Assembly: GCA_040905665.1 (NCBI GenBank)
Contig: JBBDRD010000041.1
Span: 62,001-126,000 of the forward strand
DNA: 64,000 nt
Direction: 5' to 3'
Origin: DASVCN01 sp040905665
GTDB lineage: Bacteria; Deinococcota; Deinococci; Deinococcales; Trueperaceae
This document shows positions 41,854-50,799 of this stretch, piece after piece (the stretch's first letter is position 1; each line of letters starts with the position of its first letter). The notes under the pieces are model-generated. The model was not told the origin of the DNA and ran no database searches. It saw nothing but the letters and a program-made list of their open reading frames with translations. The position numbers were made by a program, and so were the translations under genes.

Positions 41854-44561
41854 GCGCTTTCCTCCTTTGCCCGGTCCTCGGTTGCAGTTGCATTTCGCTC
41901 GGCCGGCTGCGCAACTCGTGCCTCCTGCTCGAGGGGCCGCTCGATGAGATCCGTCTCCAATACTTCACGTTGCGGAGTTGCCGGCAGGAGGAAGGTCTTG
42001 ATCTCCGAGGGGCCGAACTCCGCCGTGATTGTCCTTTGCCAGGCGGGCAGCCGGATGGTGGCGGTCGTGCGATTGCCGCTCGTCTCGAAGGCACGGACGA
42101 TCACTCCCGCACCATCTTCCGCCGGCTTTAGCACGCTCACATCGACATTTCTGCAGTCGACCGTGAGGTAGGAAGCGCGCTGCGGAAGCGGTCCCGGGTG
42201 GAAGGTCGCCAACAACGGCAGGGGTCGGGCGTTGAGCTCCACGGCGCGCCTGACGGTGCCGCTTTCGCCCCAGCCGCCACTATGCGGCAAGAGGGTGTAG
42301 CGGAAGCGCTGAACGCCCTGATCCGTGTAGCTGTAGCGGCCGTCGCTCTCGGGTTGAGCCGGGATGTGGTGGGCATATACCGGATTGCGCAGGACGGTGA
42401 GTCCGATATCCCGTATGTTCACGTCGAAAGAGTATTTGCTGTCGTTGAGGATGCTCAGCCCGTAGAGGTCACCGCTGTCACGCGCGGTCCCGGAGAGGTC
42501 CACCCAGCTCTGGCCCGGCTTCTCCTCCTCGTTGGCGAAGCGCTCGATATGGCCATAGGGGGTCTCGAAGGTCGCACGCATGAAATGGAGGTTGGTCGGG
42601 AAGCGCAGCTTGAGCATCTTGTGCGGTTCACGCCAATCGACGGTGGCGCTCACGTCGATAGCCGCTCGGTCCCGGTACATGGATACGTCCTGCACCAGCA
42701 GCGATTCGCCGTAACGGCTTTCGATGCGCAGCACACCACGAACCGGGCCGTTCTCGATGAGCTTCACACTGATTGCGCGAAACTCACCAACTCTATTGGT
42801 GAAGCTGAAAACGTTGTGGCCCCAGGTATCGCTAGGATCATCGATGACCACCGGGCGGGCGGCGGGACCGGAGAGGACCTCGGTCTGAGCGTCCTTGTCG
42901 CGCAAACTGCTGAACCAGCCCGTTTCGGGATCGACTTCCAAGCGGAAGCGTTCGTTCTCGAGCACGCACTCCGTCGCCTGTAGCAGGGCCGGCTCGTAAT
43001 CATGCACCGTCAGCTCCAGGGAGGAGTGGTTGCCGCTATCCGTTGAACCCCTGGCGCCCGCGCCCGCTGTCGCGCCGCCGGCGCGCGAACGAGAGCTCGA
43101 GCCCTTGTCGTGCGAACCGGCGCCGCCCGTCTCCGCCGTTTTGACCAATCTGAAAGTGCGGTAGCCGAGAGCCGGCAGCTCCACCGCGAAGAGCAGCTTC
43201 TGGCGACCCTGTGCCGTGGCCGCCGACTGGCTGACCTGCAGCGGAAGCTGGTTTCCCGACTCGTCGATCAGCACCTCACCATCACGCAATCGAGCGATCT
43301 CGATCTCGACTGGCCCGTTTACCCGCCAGCCGTGCTGGTTGAACACCACCAGGGGCCGCACGCCATCCTGGTAGGGAATGTCGATGTTCCAAGCCAAGGC
43401 CTGCATCGCCTCGTTGAGCGCCCTTGAACCGATCGCCATTGCCTCGCCGTAGAGATCGCGGGCGTCCTCGTAGGCGTCCTCGAGGCTGGTGCCGGCCAGG
43501 ATGTCGTGGAACTGATTGAACAACACCCCCTTCCAGGCATGGGCCAGGTCCTCGTGCAGCGCCTGACCGGTCACTTGACTAGCGAGCGTGGCTAGTTTTT
43601 CGGCCGTGGCCAGCAGGTTCTCGGCCCGCCGGTTCCAGCGCTTCACTCCCGAGTGGGCCGCGTAACAACCGCTGGCATGATGCTGAAGATCCTCATGTAC
43701 GACCGGCAGCCGCAGGTCCTTTTGGGCCATCGCCTCGAAGTAGCGGTTGGGCGAGCTGAACTCGAGCTTCGGCATGTCCTCACGCTCGCGCAGCCGCAAG
43801 ATACTGTCGATGTTCTCTTTGGTGGGTCCGCCGCCGTGGTTCCCCACGCCGTAGAAGCACATCAACTCGTTCACCTGCTCGCGCAGCTCGCCGACGCAGC
43901 GCTGCACATGCTTTTCCAGATCCTTACCCCAGGTGCCGTACTCGAACGGGATGCGGTAGGCGAGCACCCTCGAGCCGTCGTCCGACTCCCACCAGAACAG
44001 CCGGCCGGGCAAACCCTTTTCGTGAGGGCTGGGCCGCATGAACACGTAGTATTCGAGGCCGCTCTTCTTTAGGAGTTGGGGGAGCATCGCGTGGTGGCCG
44101 AATGAATCGACGTTGTAACCGACTCGTGCCGTGACCCCAAACTTCTCGAGGAAGTAGCGCTGAGCGTAGAGCGCCTGGCGCACGAACGACTCGCCATTGG
44201 GGATATTGCAGTCCGGCTGGATCCACCAGCCGCCCACGATCTCCCAGCGTCCCTCGTGTACCCGCCGACGAATCTCCTCGAACATTTCCGGGTCGCTCTT
44301 CTCGACCCACTGGTAGAACGCAGCGGAGCTCGATACGAAGATGAAGCCGTCGTACTCCTCGAGCCGGTCCAGCGCAGAACGGAACGACGCCAAAACCTCG
44401 TGATAGCCCTCCTGCCACTGCCACAGCCACACCGGGTCGATGTGGGCGTTGCCTATCATGTGCAGCGTCTTCTCCTTGATGGCGCTCGCCGGCGAGTTCT
44501 CGGGCACCGACGGCTCCTCACCCAGGATGGCTGGTTTGGAAAGTGTGCGTGCCTTGGTCAT
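41850..44561 (-). CDS. GH38 alpha-mannosidase, short N-terminus form
   Basis: A protein of 903 residues with GH38 motifs close to the N-terminus: MIGNAHIDPVWLWQWQEGYH near residue 35 with zinc ligands, VGGWWIQPDCNIPNGESFVR, and YNVDSFGHHAMLPQLLKKSG near 150, where Asp is the nucleophile. No N-terminal beta domain is present, unlike the other GH38 protein of the locus, so the two are not recent duplicates. A Ser/Gly/Arg-rich linker (SSSRSRAGGATAGAG) sits near residue 490. No signal peptide. The two enzymes may cut different alpha-mannosyl linkages. Confidence 0.92.
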   Translation of the reverse strand: MTKARTLSKPAILGEEPSVPENSPASAIKEKTLHMIGNAHIDPVWLWQWQEGYHEVLASFRSALDRLEEYDGFIFVSSSAAFYQWVEKSDPEMFEEIRRRVHEGRWEIVGGWWIQPDCNIPNGESFVRQALYAQRYFLEKFGVTARVGYNVDSFGHHAMLPQLLKKSGLEYYVFMRPSPHEKGLPGRLFWWESDDGSRVLAYRIPFEYGTWGKDLEKHVQRCVGELREQVNELMCFYGVGNHGGGPTKENIDSILRLREREDMPKLEFSSPNRYFEAMAQKDLRLPVVHEDLQHHASGCYAAHSGVKRWNRRAENLLATAEKLATLASQVTGQALHEDLAHAWKGVLFNQFHDILAGTSLEDAYEDARDLYGEAMAIGSRALNEAMQALAWNIDIPYQDGVRPLVVFNQHGWRVNGPVEIEIARLRDGEVLIDESGNQLPLQVSQSAATAQGRQKLLFAVELPALGYRTFRLVKTAETGGAGSHDKGSSSRSRAGGATAGAGARGSTDSGNHSSLELTVHDYEPALLQATECVLENERFRLEVDPETGWFSSLRDKDAQTEVLSGPAARPVVIDDPSDTWGHNVFSFTNRVGEFRAISVKLIENGPVRGVLRIESRYGESLLVQDVSMYRDRAAIDVSATVDWREPHKMLKLRFPTNLHFMRATFETPYGHIERFANEEEKPGQSWVDLSGTARDSGDLYGLSILNDSKYSFDVNIRDIGLTVLRNPVYAHHIPAQPESDGRYSYTDQGVQRFRYTLLPHSGGWGESGTVRRAVELNARPLPLLATFHPGPLPQRASYLTVDCRNVDVSVLKPAEDGAGVIVRAFETSGNRTTATIRLPAWQRTITAEFGPSEIKTFLLPATPQREVLETDLIERPLEQEARVAQPAERNATATEDRAKEESA

Positions 44562-44607
44562 ATAAGCCTGCTCCCTCGTCGCGCTCCATTTTTCCCATTA
44601 GTACCGG

Positions 44608-46542
44608 TCACGTCGGCGTCCCCAATCCGCGCTCGTTTGGTCTTGCGACGGTCTGCTCCGAACTGCGCTCCACGGTTATCAGCGCCTCTGCCTGCTGCCC
44701 TAACCTCACAGAGCCAATGGTGACATCGACCGCGATGCGGGCCCGCCTTACGCTGGTGTCCAGGGGAATCACGGTGAAGTTCACGGTTCCACTCTCTCCC
44801 GTGCTCAGCTCCAGCGCCTGCTGCTCGGGCTCCACCCTCCAGCCCTGCGGCGCGACCAGCGTGAGCGAGGCCACCTCCTTACGAGGTAGGGGGTTGGTGA
44901 CCCGAGCGCTCACGATGAAGCGGCGCCCGGCCGACACGGTCGCGCGGTAGGGGTGCAGACTCACGGCGCGGTCTCCACCACCGAAGTCGAGCTCATCCAC
45001 CGGCAACAGCTCCTGATGGAGCGAGGAGAGCTGCTCGCCGCGCTCGCGCACCGCTTCGAGGAAGGAGGCGTCGACCTCGTGTGGCAGGTAGTGGCCGGCG
45101 AGCAGCAGGTCGGGCCGCAACCTGTCGAGAAGCGCGGCGCTGCCGAGATAATCATCGGGGTGAAAACCGTTGTTGTAGACGTAGTTCGAGCGCGCCTCGG
45201 TACCGCCCTCGTACTGGTCGCCCACCGCCAGTACCTTCCGTCCGTCGACGGTGAAGGAGATCGCCGTGGCGTAACGGGTATGGCCGGGCTGGTGGTGCAG
45301 GACGAGCTCGTATTCCCGCCAGCGAATGGGGGTCTCCAGCGGCAGGGTGCGGTCGACCGGTACCGGGTCGTACCAGAGGCAGGGTAGGTCGTAGCGCGAG
45401 GGGTGGGATAGAACGTCGGCGAAGCTCTCCGCCGCCCAAACCTGGGTGCCCTCTACCTCGCGCAGGAGATTGATTCCGGCGACGTGGTCGTCGTGGTAAT
45501 GGGTTGGCAGCACGACCTCTACCTGCTCTACCCCGAACTGCCGCTTGAGCTGGGCCAAGGTATACAGCCAGGGACGGCGCGATGCCCTGTCGGAACCGGC
45601 GGCGGCGCCCACCATGAAGTCGTAGCCGAAATCGATGAAAAGCGCCGCCCCGCTCTCCGAAAGCAGCACGTAGTGGTAGGCCATCGAGGTTCGGTTGTAC
45701 AGCAGGTGCGGCGAGAGGGCTTCGAACGGCCGATCTCGAAGCTCGAACAGCCGCGGATTCTGTTTGCGCTGGCGCAGGAGCTGCCAGAGTCGCTCGCACA
45801 GCAGGTCGATGGCCGACTCGGGCTCGTGCATGATCTCACCGTGCGACGGCAGCAGCACGTCACGCTCGCGATCCCTGAGGTCGAGGAGTGAGGCGACCGT
45901 GGCAGCCACTCCTTCGGCCCCGTTATAGGTCCATTGTGTCGCCGCCAACGACCATAGCTTGCCCGGCCCGGCGATGAGGTCCCCCGTAAAGGCGAGATTC
46001 TTGCCGTCGACCTGCGTCATTAATGTGAGTGAGCCGGTCGTGTGACCCGGGGTAGGTAGCACGCCGAACTCGAGCCCGCCGAAGCGGTAGTAGCGGTAGT
46101 CGTCGAGCGTGCCCGCCACCGGCACCTGCTCCAGCAGAGAGAAGCGGTCCTGACGGTTGTTGTAGGAGTTGTCCAGCTCCCTCGCCTGCCAGTGAAAATC
46201 GACTCCTCGGAAGAGTTCCTGCTCCGCCAGGGGAACCCAAACGCGCACTCCCGCGGCTGCCGCCCGAGCCAGCCCCTGGCCCTGGTCCCTGTGGTGATGC
46301 GTCATCAGCACGTTCGTTACTCGCTCGACGCCTAACTGTGGCAGACAGTCCAGGACGTCGCCGTTACCGAAATCCACCAGAACCGCGCTCTTGCCATCCT
46401 TGATCAGGTAGACGTGGCAGGTGTCGATGAAACGGTAGAGGTTCTCCGACAACTGCTCGAACCTCGGAAGCGGGGTCACGCCAGGTGATTGGGCCGTGAC
46501 GGCGCATCCCAAATCGGGAGGTTCAGATATGGTCCTTTCCAC
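44608..46542 (-). CDS. Double metallo-beta-lactamase-fold hydrolase with C-terminal NEW3-like beta domain
   Basis: A protein of 644 residues starting with GTG at 46542. The first MBL domain has LMTHHHRDQGQGLARAAAAG near residue 80, then LPTPGHTTGSLTLM and AFTGDLIAGPGK. The second has VVLPTHYHDDHVAGINLLRE near 345, LHHQPGHTRYATAISF and LAVGDQYEGG. The first site lacks the full HxHxDH (HHHRDQ) and may be weak; the second keeps THYHDDH. A beta-sandwich NEW3-like domain (VTNPLPRKEVASLTLVAPQG) ends the protein. The activity is unknown. It is placed between a ROK kinase and a mannosidase gene. Confidence 0.75.
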   Translation of the reverse strand: MERTISEPPDLGCAVTAQSPGVTPLPRFEQLSENLYRFIDTCHVYLIKDGKSAVLVDFGNGDVLDCLPQLGVERVTNVLMTHHHRDQGQGLARAAAAGVRVWVPLAEQELFRGVDFHWQARELDNSYNNRQDRFSLLEQVPVAGTLDDYRYYRFGGLEFGVLPTPGHTTGSLTLMTQVDGKNLAFTGDLIAGPGKLWSLAATQWTYNGAEGVAATVASLLDLRDRERDVLLPSHGEIMHEPESAIDLLCERLWQLLRQRKQNPRLFELRDRPFEALSPHLLYNRTSMAYHYVLLSESGAALFIDFGYDFMVGAAAGSDRASRRPWLYTLAQLKRQFGVEQVEVVLPTHYHDDHVAGINLLREVEGTQVWAAESFADVLSHPSRYDLPCLWYDPVPVDRTLPLETPIRWREYELVLHHQPGHTRYATAISFTVDGRKVLAVGDQYEGGTEARSNYVYNNGFHPDDYLGSAALLDRLRPDLLLAGHYLPHEVDASFLEAVRERGEQLSSLHQELLPVDELDFGGGDRAVSLHPYRATVSAGRRFIVSARVTNPLPRKEVASLTLVAPQGWRVEPEQQALELSTGESGTVNFTVIPLDTSVRRARIAVDVTIGSVRLGQQAEALITVERSSEQTVARPNERGLGTPT

Positions 46543-46545
46543 GGC

Positions 46546-47547
46546 CTATCCGCTCGTCTCCTGGCCCGGCACCGCCAGCAGGTCTTGCGCCAAAGCGACC
46601 GCTCCCCAAAGTGGAGCATCGTCACCCAGGCCTGCCGGTGCGATATAGAGGCTCACCTCGGGCATCGCCGTCTCCCGAGCCGTCCGCAGCATCACGTCCC
46701 ACAGCGCCGCTCCCGCCTTACTGACGCCGCCGCCCACGATGATCTTGCTGGGGTTGAGCAGGTTAGCTGCGCTGCCGATGCCCACGCCCAGCGCAGTCGC
46801 CGCCCGCTCGATCAACGCGAGGGCGAGCGGATCGCCGGCCGCAGCCAGCTGAGCGACATGAAGTGCCGTGAGCTGTGCAGGCTCGCCGCCTGCTGCTTTC
46901 AGCATCGCCGCGCCTCGCTGTGGATCCGCGGCGATGCGAGCTCTGGCCTCGCGCGCTATCGCCGGCCCGGCCGCGATGCTTTCGAGGCAACCGCGCGAGC
47001 CGCAAACGCATTCGGGACCGTCCTGCTCGAGCCGCAAGTGCCCGATGTGTCCCGCCATTCCGTCGGCGCCGTGCCAAATTTGCCCGTTCAGCACGAGGCC
47101 GCCCCCCACCCCAGTGCTTGCCGTGATGTAAAGCAGGCTGGCGACGCCCTTCCCGGCCCCGTAACGGTGCTCGCCCAGGGCTGCTATTATCCCGTCGTTT
47201 TCCACCGCAACCGGTGCCCGAAGGTCGCGCCGCAGGCGCTCGGCGAGGGGGACCCCTTCCCAGCCGGGGACGTGGTGCGACAGTTTGACGGTGCCGTTGT
47301 TCGCCCATACCGGCCCGCCAAAGCTCACGCCAATCGCTGCCGGCGCCTGGTCCCCCAATACCGCTTTCGCCAGTTCGACGGCGATTCGGTAGTCGCTTTG
47401 GGCGTTGGCTGCCGGCGGCGAGAGACGCCGCTCCAGCGCCAGCCACTGCCGTTCGCCGCTCGTCACCGCCGCTGCGCTCAACTTCGTGCCGCCGAAGTCG
47501 AGTGCAAGGATAGCGCCACCGTTATGTGCAGTACCGCTGTGGCTCAC
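46546..47547 (-). CDS. ROK-family sugar kinase
   Basis: A protein of 333 residues. ILALDFGGTKLSAAAVTSGE near residue 13 is the phosphate-1 ATP motif. VENDGIIAALGEHRYGAGKG holds the catalytic Asp. GMAGHIGHLRLEQDGPECVCG followed by SRGCLES is the zinc site (His plus three Cys) of the ROK family. No helix-turn-helix is present, so it is a kinase rather than a repressor. N-acetylglucosamine, N-acetylmannosamine or glucose/mannose are typical substrates. With the glycosidases here a GlcNAc or mannose substrate is likely. Confidence 0.9.
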   Translation of the reverse strand: MSHSGTAHNGGAILALDFGGTKLSAAAVTSGERQWLALERRLSPPAANAQSDYRIAVELAKAVLGDQAPAAIGVSFGGPVWANNGTVKLSHHVPGWEGVPLAERLRRDLRAPVAVENDGIIAALGEHRYGAGKGVASLLYITASTGVGGGLVLNGQIWHGADGMAGHIGHLRLEQDGPECVCGSRGCLESIAAGPAIAREARARIAADPQRGAAMLKAAGGEPAQLTALHVAQLAAAGDPLALALIERAATALGVGIGSAANLLNPSKIIVGGGVSKAGAALWDVMLRTARETAMPEVSLYIAPAGLGDDAPLWGAVALAQDLLAVPGQETSG

Positions 47548-47645
47548 GGGCGCAGACTACCTTTTGCCAGCTGAGAAGTGAGCCGGATTTGTTACCGTCT
47601 TTTGGCAAGTGTGAACTTCAAGTGAAAGGAGATGAGAAGCAGGCG

Positions 47646-49001
47646 TCACGCCGCCTCCTGCTGCCGGCACCGCTCGAGGGCAAGCGTTGCCAGCGGCAGC
47701 AGGTGAGTGCCGCCCATTCGCTTTGGATGCCGTGCGACGAGATCCACGTACTCTTCGATCCGCCGCAAAAGCCTCGTATCCACCCTCTCGGTCGACCGTT
47801 GCGCGCGCAGCGTCTCGACGCTCCAGCGCCCCAGCCAAGTCCACCGTTCGAGCTGCTCGAGCCAGGGCGCCAGCTCGTTACGCAACTCCAGGTTCTCCAT
47901 CCGGTACCTGAGCGCGTAACAGGCCTCATCCAACTCTTCCAGATAGGAAACCAACTCGTCGATCGCCGGGTCATCGGTTACCTCGGCTTCCATGGCGGCT
48001 ATGGCGGCGTCACTCAGCTCACCCAGCCGCTTGGCCTCGGGGGTCCCCAAGCAGCAGTGCAACGAGTTTTCGGCGACCATCCTCAGCTCCTTGCGGTGCT
48101 CGCCCGCAACTTCGGAAAGAGCCGGCTCCCACGATGTCTCTGGCGAATAGGAGCCGGGATCCTCGAGATAATCGGCGTAGGTCGCCAGCACGATCTTCGA
48201 AGCCTCGGCCTGATTCATCGGGTTCACAATCGCCCCGCGCATGGCCTCGGCTAGATCCTCGGCACGGCCGCGCACCGGTCCGATGTGCAGTTCGCCGTCC
48301 ATCGCCAGGTCGTTCACCGGGTAGTTATCCCAGAGGATCGGTCTACGCTTGAGTGTGGCAGCAAAGACTTCTACCTCTGCCCTGTCGACAGCTGCGGAGC
48401 AAACTTGGGTGCCGGTGTAGAAGACGTCGATGTGCGGATGCAGTGCGCTCCCCAGCTCGTGCAGCGCCGGAGAGAAGGGTGGCGCGCCGTGATAGTCGGT
48501 TGGACACATGCTCAGCCGGCACTTCGGGTCGAGCTTCTGCAGCCAGGCGTATACCCGATTGCAGAGATCGGCCTGCGCCTGAGCGAAGGAGCTGTAGCTA
48601 TCGGCGTCGCGTTGATTCGGGAAGGTACGGCGGATGTCGTCGAGCAGCAGCGAGAAGTCCCGCACGCCCAGCTTGTAGAACTGGAGGAATTTGCCGCTGA
48701 CGTGCTCGAATTCCTCTTCGCTCGAGTAGCAGATATCGATTCCGGGGCTTAACGCGTAGCAAAAGTCGATCCCCATCTCACGCGAGAGTCCCACCGCCTC
48801 GCCGAACTGCTCCAGTAGCCGGGCGGGGTACGGCTCGCGCCAGCGATTGCGATGCTGGCGGTCGTTCTTGGGCCCATAGATGTAGAGGTTATAGCCGTGC
48901 CGGCCCATGAAATCGAGTAACGAGAGGCGTTCCGGATGGGTGTAGAACAGGCCGTAGAAGCCCTCGATGACGCCCCGAACCGGGAATGGCGAACGGCTCA
49001 T
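47646..49001 (-). CDS. GH84 beta-N-acetylglucosaminidase (O-GlcNAcase-like)
   Basis: A protein of 451 residues. PVRGVIEGFYGLFYTHPERL at the start, YIYGPKNDRQHRNRWREPYP and LGVRDFSLLLDDIRRTFPNQ near residue 115, with the paired catalytic Asp residues, are the GH84 pattern. RPILWDNYPVNDLAMDGELH is also typical. The rest is a helical domain. The mechanism uses the substrate's own acetamido group. No signal peptide, so it acts on imported GlcNAc-containing oligosaccharides. Its ATG overlaps the aldolase stop by four bases. Confidence 0.92.
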   Translation of the reverse strand: MSRSPFPVRGVIEGFYGLFYTHPERLSLLDFMGRHGYNLYIYGPKNDRQHRNRWREPYPARLLEQFGEAVGLSREMGIDFCYALSPGIDICYSSEEEFEHVSGKFLQFYKLGVRDFSLLLDDIRRTFPNQRDADSYSSFAQAQADLCNRVYAWLQKLDPKCRLSMCPTDYHGAPPFSPALHELGSALHPHIDVFYTGTQVCSAAVDRAEVEVFAATLKRRPILWDNYPVNDLAMDGELHIGPVRGRAEDLAEAMRGAIVNPMNQAEASKIVLATYADYLEDPGSYSPETSWEPALSEVAGEHRKELRMVAENSLHCCLGTPEAKRLGELSDAAIAAMEAEVTDDPAIDELVSYLEELDEACYALRYRMENLELRNELAPWLEQLERWTWLGRWSVETLRAQRSTERVDTRLLRRIEEYVDLVARHPKRMGGTHLLPLATLALERCRQQEAA

Positions 49002-49930
49002 CGACCGGCCCAGGGCTGGTCGTCGGCCTGGTTTGCGCTGCCCAGCACAGTAAGGATCTTCTCTCGCACTACCTCCTCGACCGCGGCCTGCGCCTTCGCC
49101 AACTCCTCTCGCCCCAATCCGGTTATCTGTTCGTCCACAAGCCGCTCGCTGCTGTCGAGGGCACGAAGCATTGCGACCTCCAGGTCGGTCGCCAGATTCA
49201 CCTTGCTCACACCACCGCCGGACAGCCGGATCGCCTGCTCCATCATTTGGGACGAAATGCCCGACCCGCCGTGCAGCACGAGATGAGCTGGGGTCTTGCG
49301 CCTGATCGCCAACAACCGCTCGACGTCGATGACCACCGGTCGCTTGGCGTTGACGCCGTGGACGGTTCCTACCGAGACGGCCAGCGCGTCAATCTGCGTT
49401 CCTTCGACGAATTCGGCCACCTGTTCCGGGTCGGTATAGAGGACAGTCTCTCGCTCCTCCGTTTCGGAGAAGGAGGTGGCTCCGATTGTCCCCAGCTCTC
49501 CCTCCACCGACACACCCAGCCCATGGGCGCGATCGGCTACCGAGCGGGTGACCCTTATGTTCTCAACGAGCGGGTAGTCCGACGCGTCGATCATCACCGA
49601 GGTGAAGCCGGCAGCTATCGCCCGGTCGATGACCTCCTCGTCGTGGGTATGGTCGAGGTGGAGCCCCACCGGAACGGTAGTTCCGAGCTCGACAAGATAA
49701 CGGTGGAAGGCCAGGGCGAAAGGCTCCACTTCGACCCGGCAGCGGGTCATGTCCTTCTGTGAAATCTGTATCAGCAGTGGTGAGCGCAGCTCCTCGGCCG
49801 CGCGGAGGATCGGTGGAATCATCAGCGGGTAGCGCGGTGAAAAGGCGCCTATCGCGTAGTGCTGACGCTCGGCGTGAGGGGCGAGTTCACGAAAAGTCCG
49901 TAAGTTCTTGGGCCTAAGGATGGTCGGCAC
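48998..49930 (-). CDS. Class II ketose-bisphosphate aldolase family protein
   Basis: A protein of 310 residues from the GTG at 49930, with CAGGAGA upstream. VPVGLHLDHTHDEEVIDRAI near residue 90 gives the zinc His and the catalytic Asp. HLVLHGGSGISSQMMEQAIR near 218 holds the second His and the phosphate-binding GGSG. SVEGELGTIGA carries the metal Glu. The family includes fructose- and tagatose-bisphosphate aldolases (FbaA, GatY, KbaY). Here it may cleave a tagatose- or fructose-type bisphosphate made from the imported sugar. Confidence 0.9.
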   Translation of the reverse strand: MPTILRPKNLRTFRELAPHAERQHYAIGAFSPRYPLMIPPILRAAEELRSPLLIQISQKDMTRCRVEVEPFALAFHRYLVELGTTVPVGLHLDHTHDEEVIDRAIAAGFTSVMIDASDYPLVENIRVTRSVADRAHGLGVSVEGELGTIGATSFSETEERETVLYTDPEQVAEFVEGTQIDALAVSVGTVHGVNAKRPVVIDVERLLAIRRKTPAHLVLHGGSGISSQMMEQAIRLSGGGVSKVNLATDLEVAMLRALDSSERLVDEQITGLGREELAKAQAAVEEVVREKILTVLGSANQADDQPWAGR

Positions 49931-49989
49931 CGGGGTCTCCTGTATTACCGATCGGCTGCATTGCCGATTGGCAGGGTAGTGGCGATTTT

Positions 49990-50799
49990 TTAGTGCGTGA
50001 GCTGATCTACCTGAAGCGGATCAATTCCGCGCAGCATCATCCCTTGGCACCGAGAGCGATGCTCCTCGTTCGAAGGCGGATCGGATGGATCGCGCATCTG
50101 GACGAGTAGCGTGGTGCGGGCTTCGTTACTGGTGTTCACACCGGAGCCGTGGATGGTGAGGTAGTTGAACAGCAGCACATCGCCGGCCTCGGCTGGACAC
50201 GCAACCGCGCTCTCCAGCGGGTACTGGTCGAAGGGAAGGTGCCAGCCCCCCTCTGCGACGTGCTCGATCGGTCCCAGCTTGTGACTGCCCGGGACAACCC
50301 GCACGCACCCCTTCTCCAGGGGGGCGTCGTCGAAGTGGATGATGGCTGCCATCATGCTGTGACGCTCGTGAGGGAAGAAGGGATGATCTTGGTGCATCGG
50401 GAAGGGAGAGCCCTTGGCGGGTGGCTTGACGAACATCTTGTTGTGATGGAGCTGCACATTGGGCGAGCCCATCAATTGTGAGACAGCGCTGGTGAGCCGT
50501 TCGTCCACGATCAGCCGGCTGAAGGCGGCGGAGTGGAACTGAACGTCATGAGAGTGGTGCAGAACCGTCGCGGTCATTGCACCCGTCATCACACCCGCCT
50601 TCCCATCGGTCATTGCGTTGGCCTGGCGGGCGCTGCCCCAAGTGGCGTCGGTGTCGCGAATGGCCGAGAGTCGGGCGATTAATTCGTGTGACTCTCGGCG
50701 ATAATCTTCGGCCTCCTCCCGCGACAGCAGCCCCTTGACCAGGAGGTAGCCATTTTCTCGATAGAAGGTCTGTTGTTCCGGTTTCAGCATCCCCATCAC
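49990..50799 (-). CDS. Phytanoyl-CoA dioxygenase (PhyH) family Fe(II)/2-oxoglutarate oxygenase
   Basis: A protein of 269 residues; GTG at 50799 or ATG at 50796 may be the start. FPMHQDHPFFPHERHSMMAA near residue 135 gives the His and Asp of the iron triad. DVLLFNYLTIHGSGVNTSNE near 210 gives the second His, and the following Arg in RTTLLVQMRD binds 2-oxoglutarate. PhyH family members hydroxylate varied small molecules. The gene is directly between the GH31/36-like and the aldolase genes with no gap, so it may act on a modified sugar. The substrate is unknown. Confidence 0.88.
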   Translation of the reverse strand: MMGMLKPEQQTFYRENGYLLVKGLLSREEAEDYRRESHELIARLSAIRDTDATWGSARQANAMTDGKAGVMTGAMTATVLHHSHDVQFHSAAFSRLIVDERLTSAVSQLMGSPNVQLHHNKMFVKPPAKGSPFPMHQDHPFFPHERHSMMAAIIHFDDAPLEKGCVRVVPGSHKLGPIEHVAEGGWHLPFDQYPLESAVACPAEAGDVLLFNYLTIHGSGVNTSNEARTTLLVQMRDPSDPPSNEEHRSRCQGMMLRGIDPLQVDQLTH

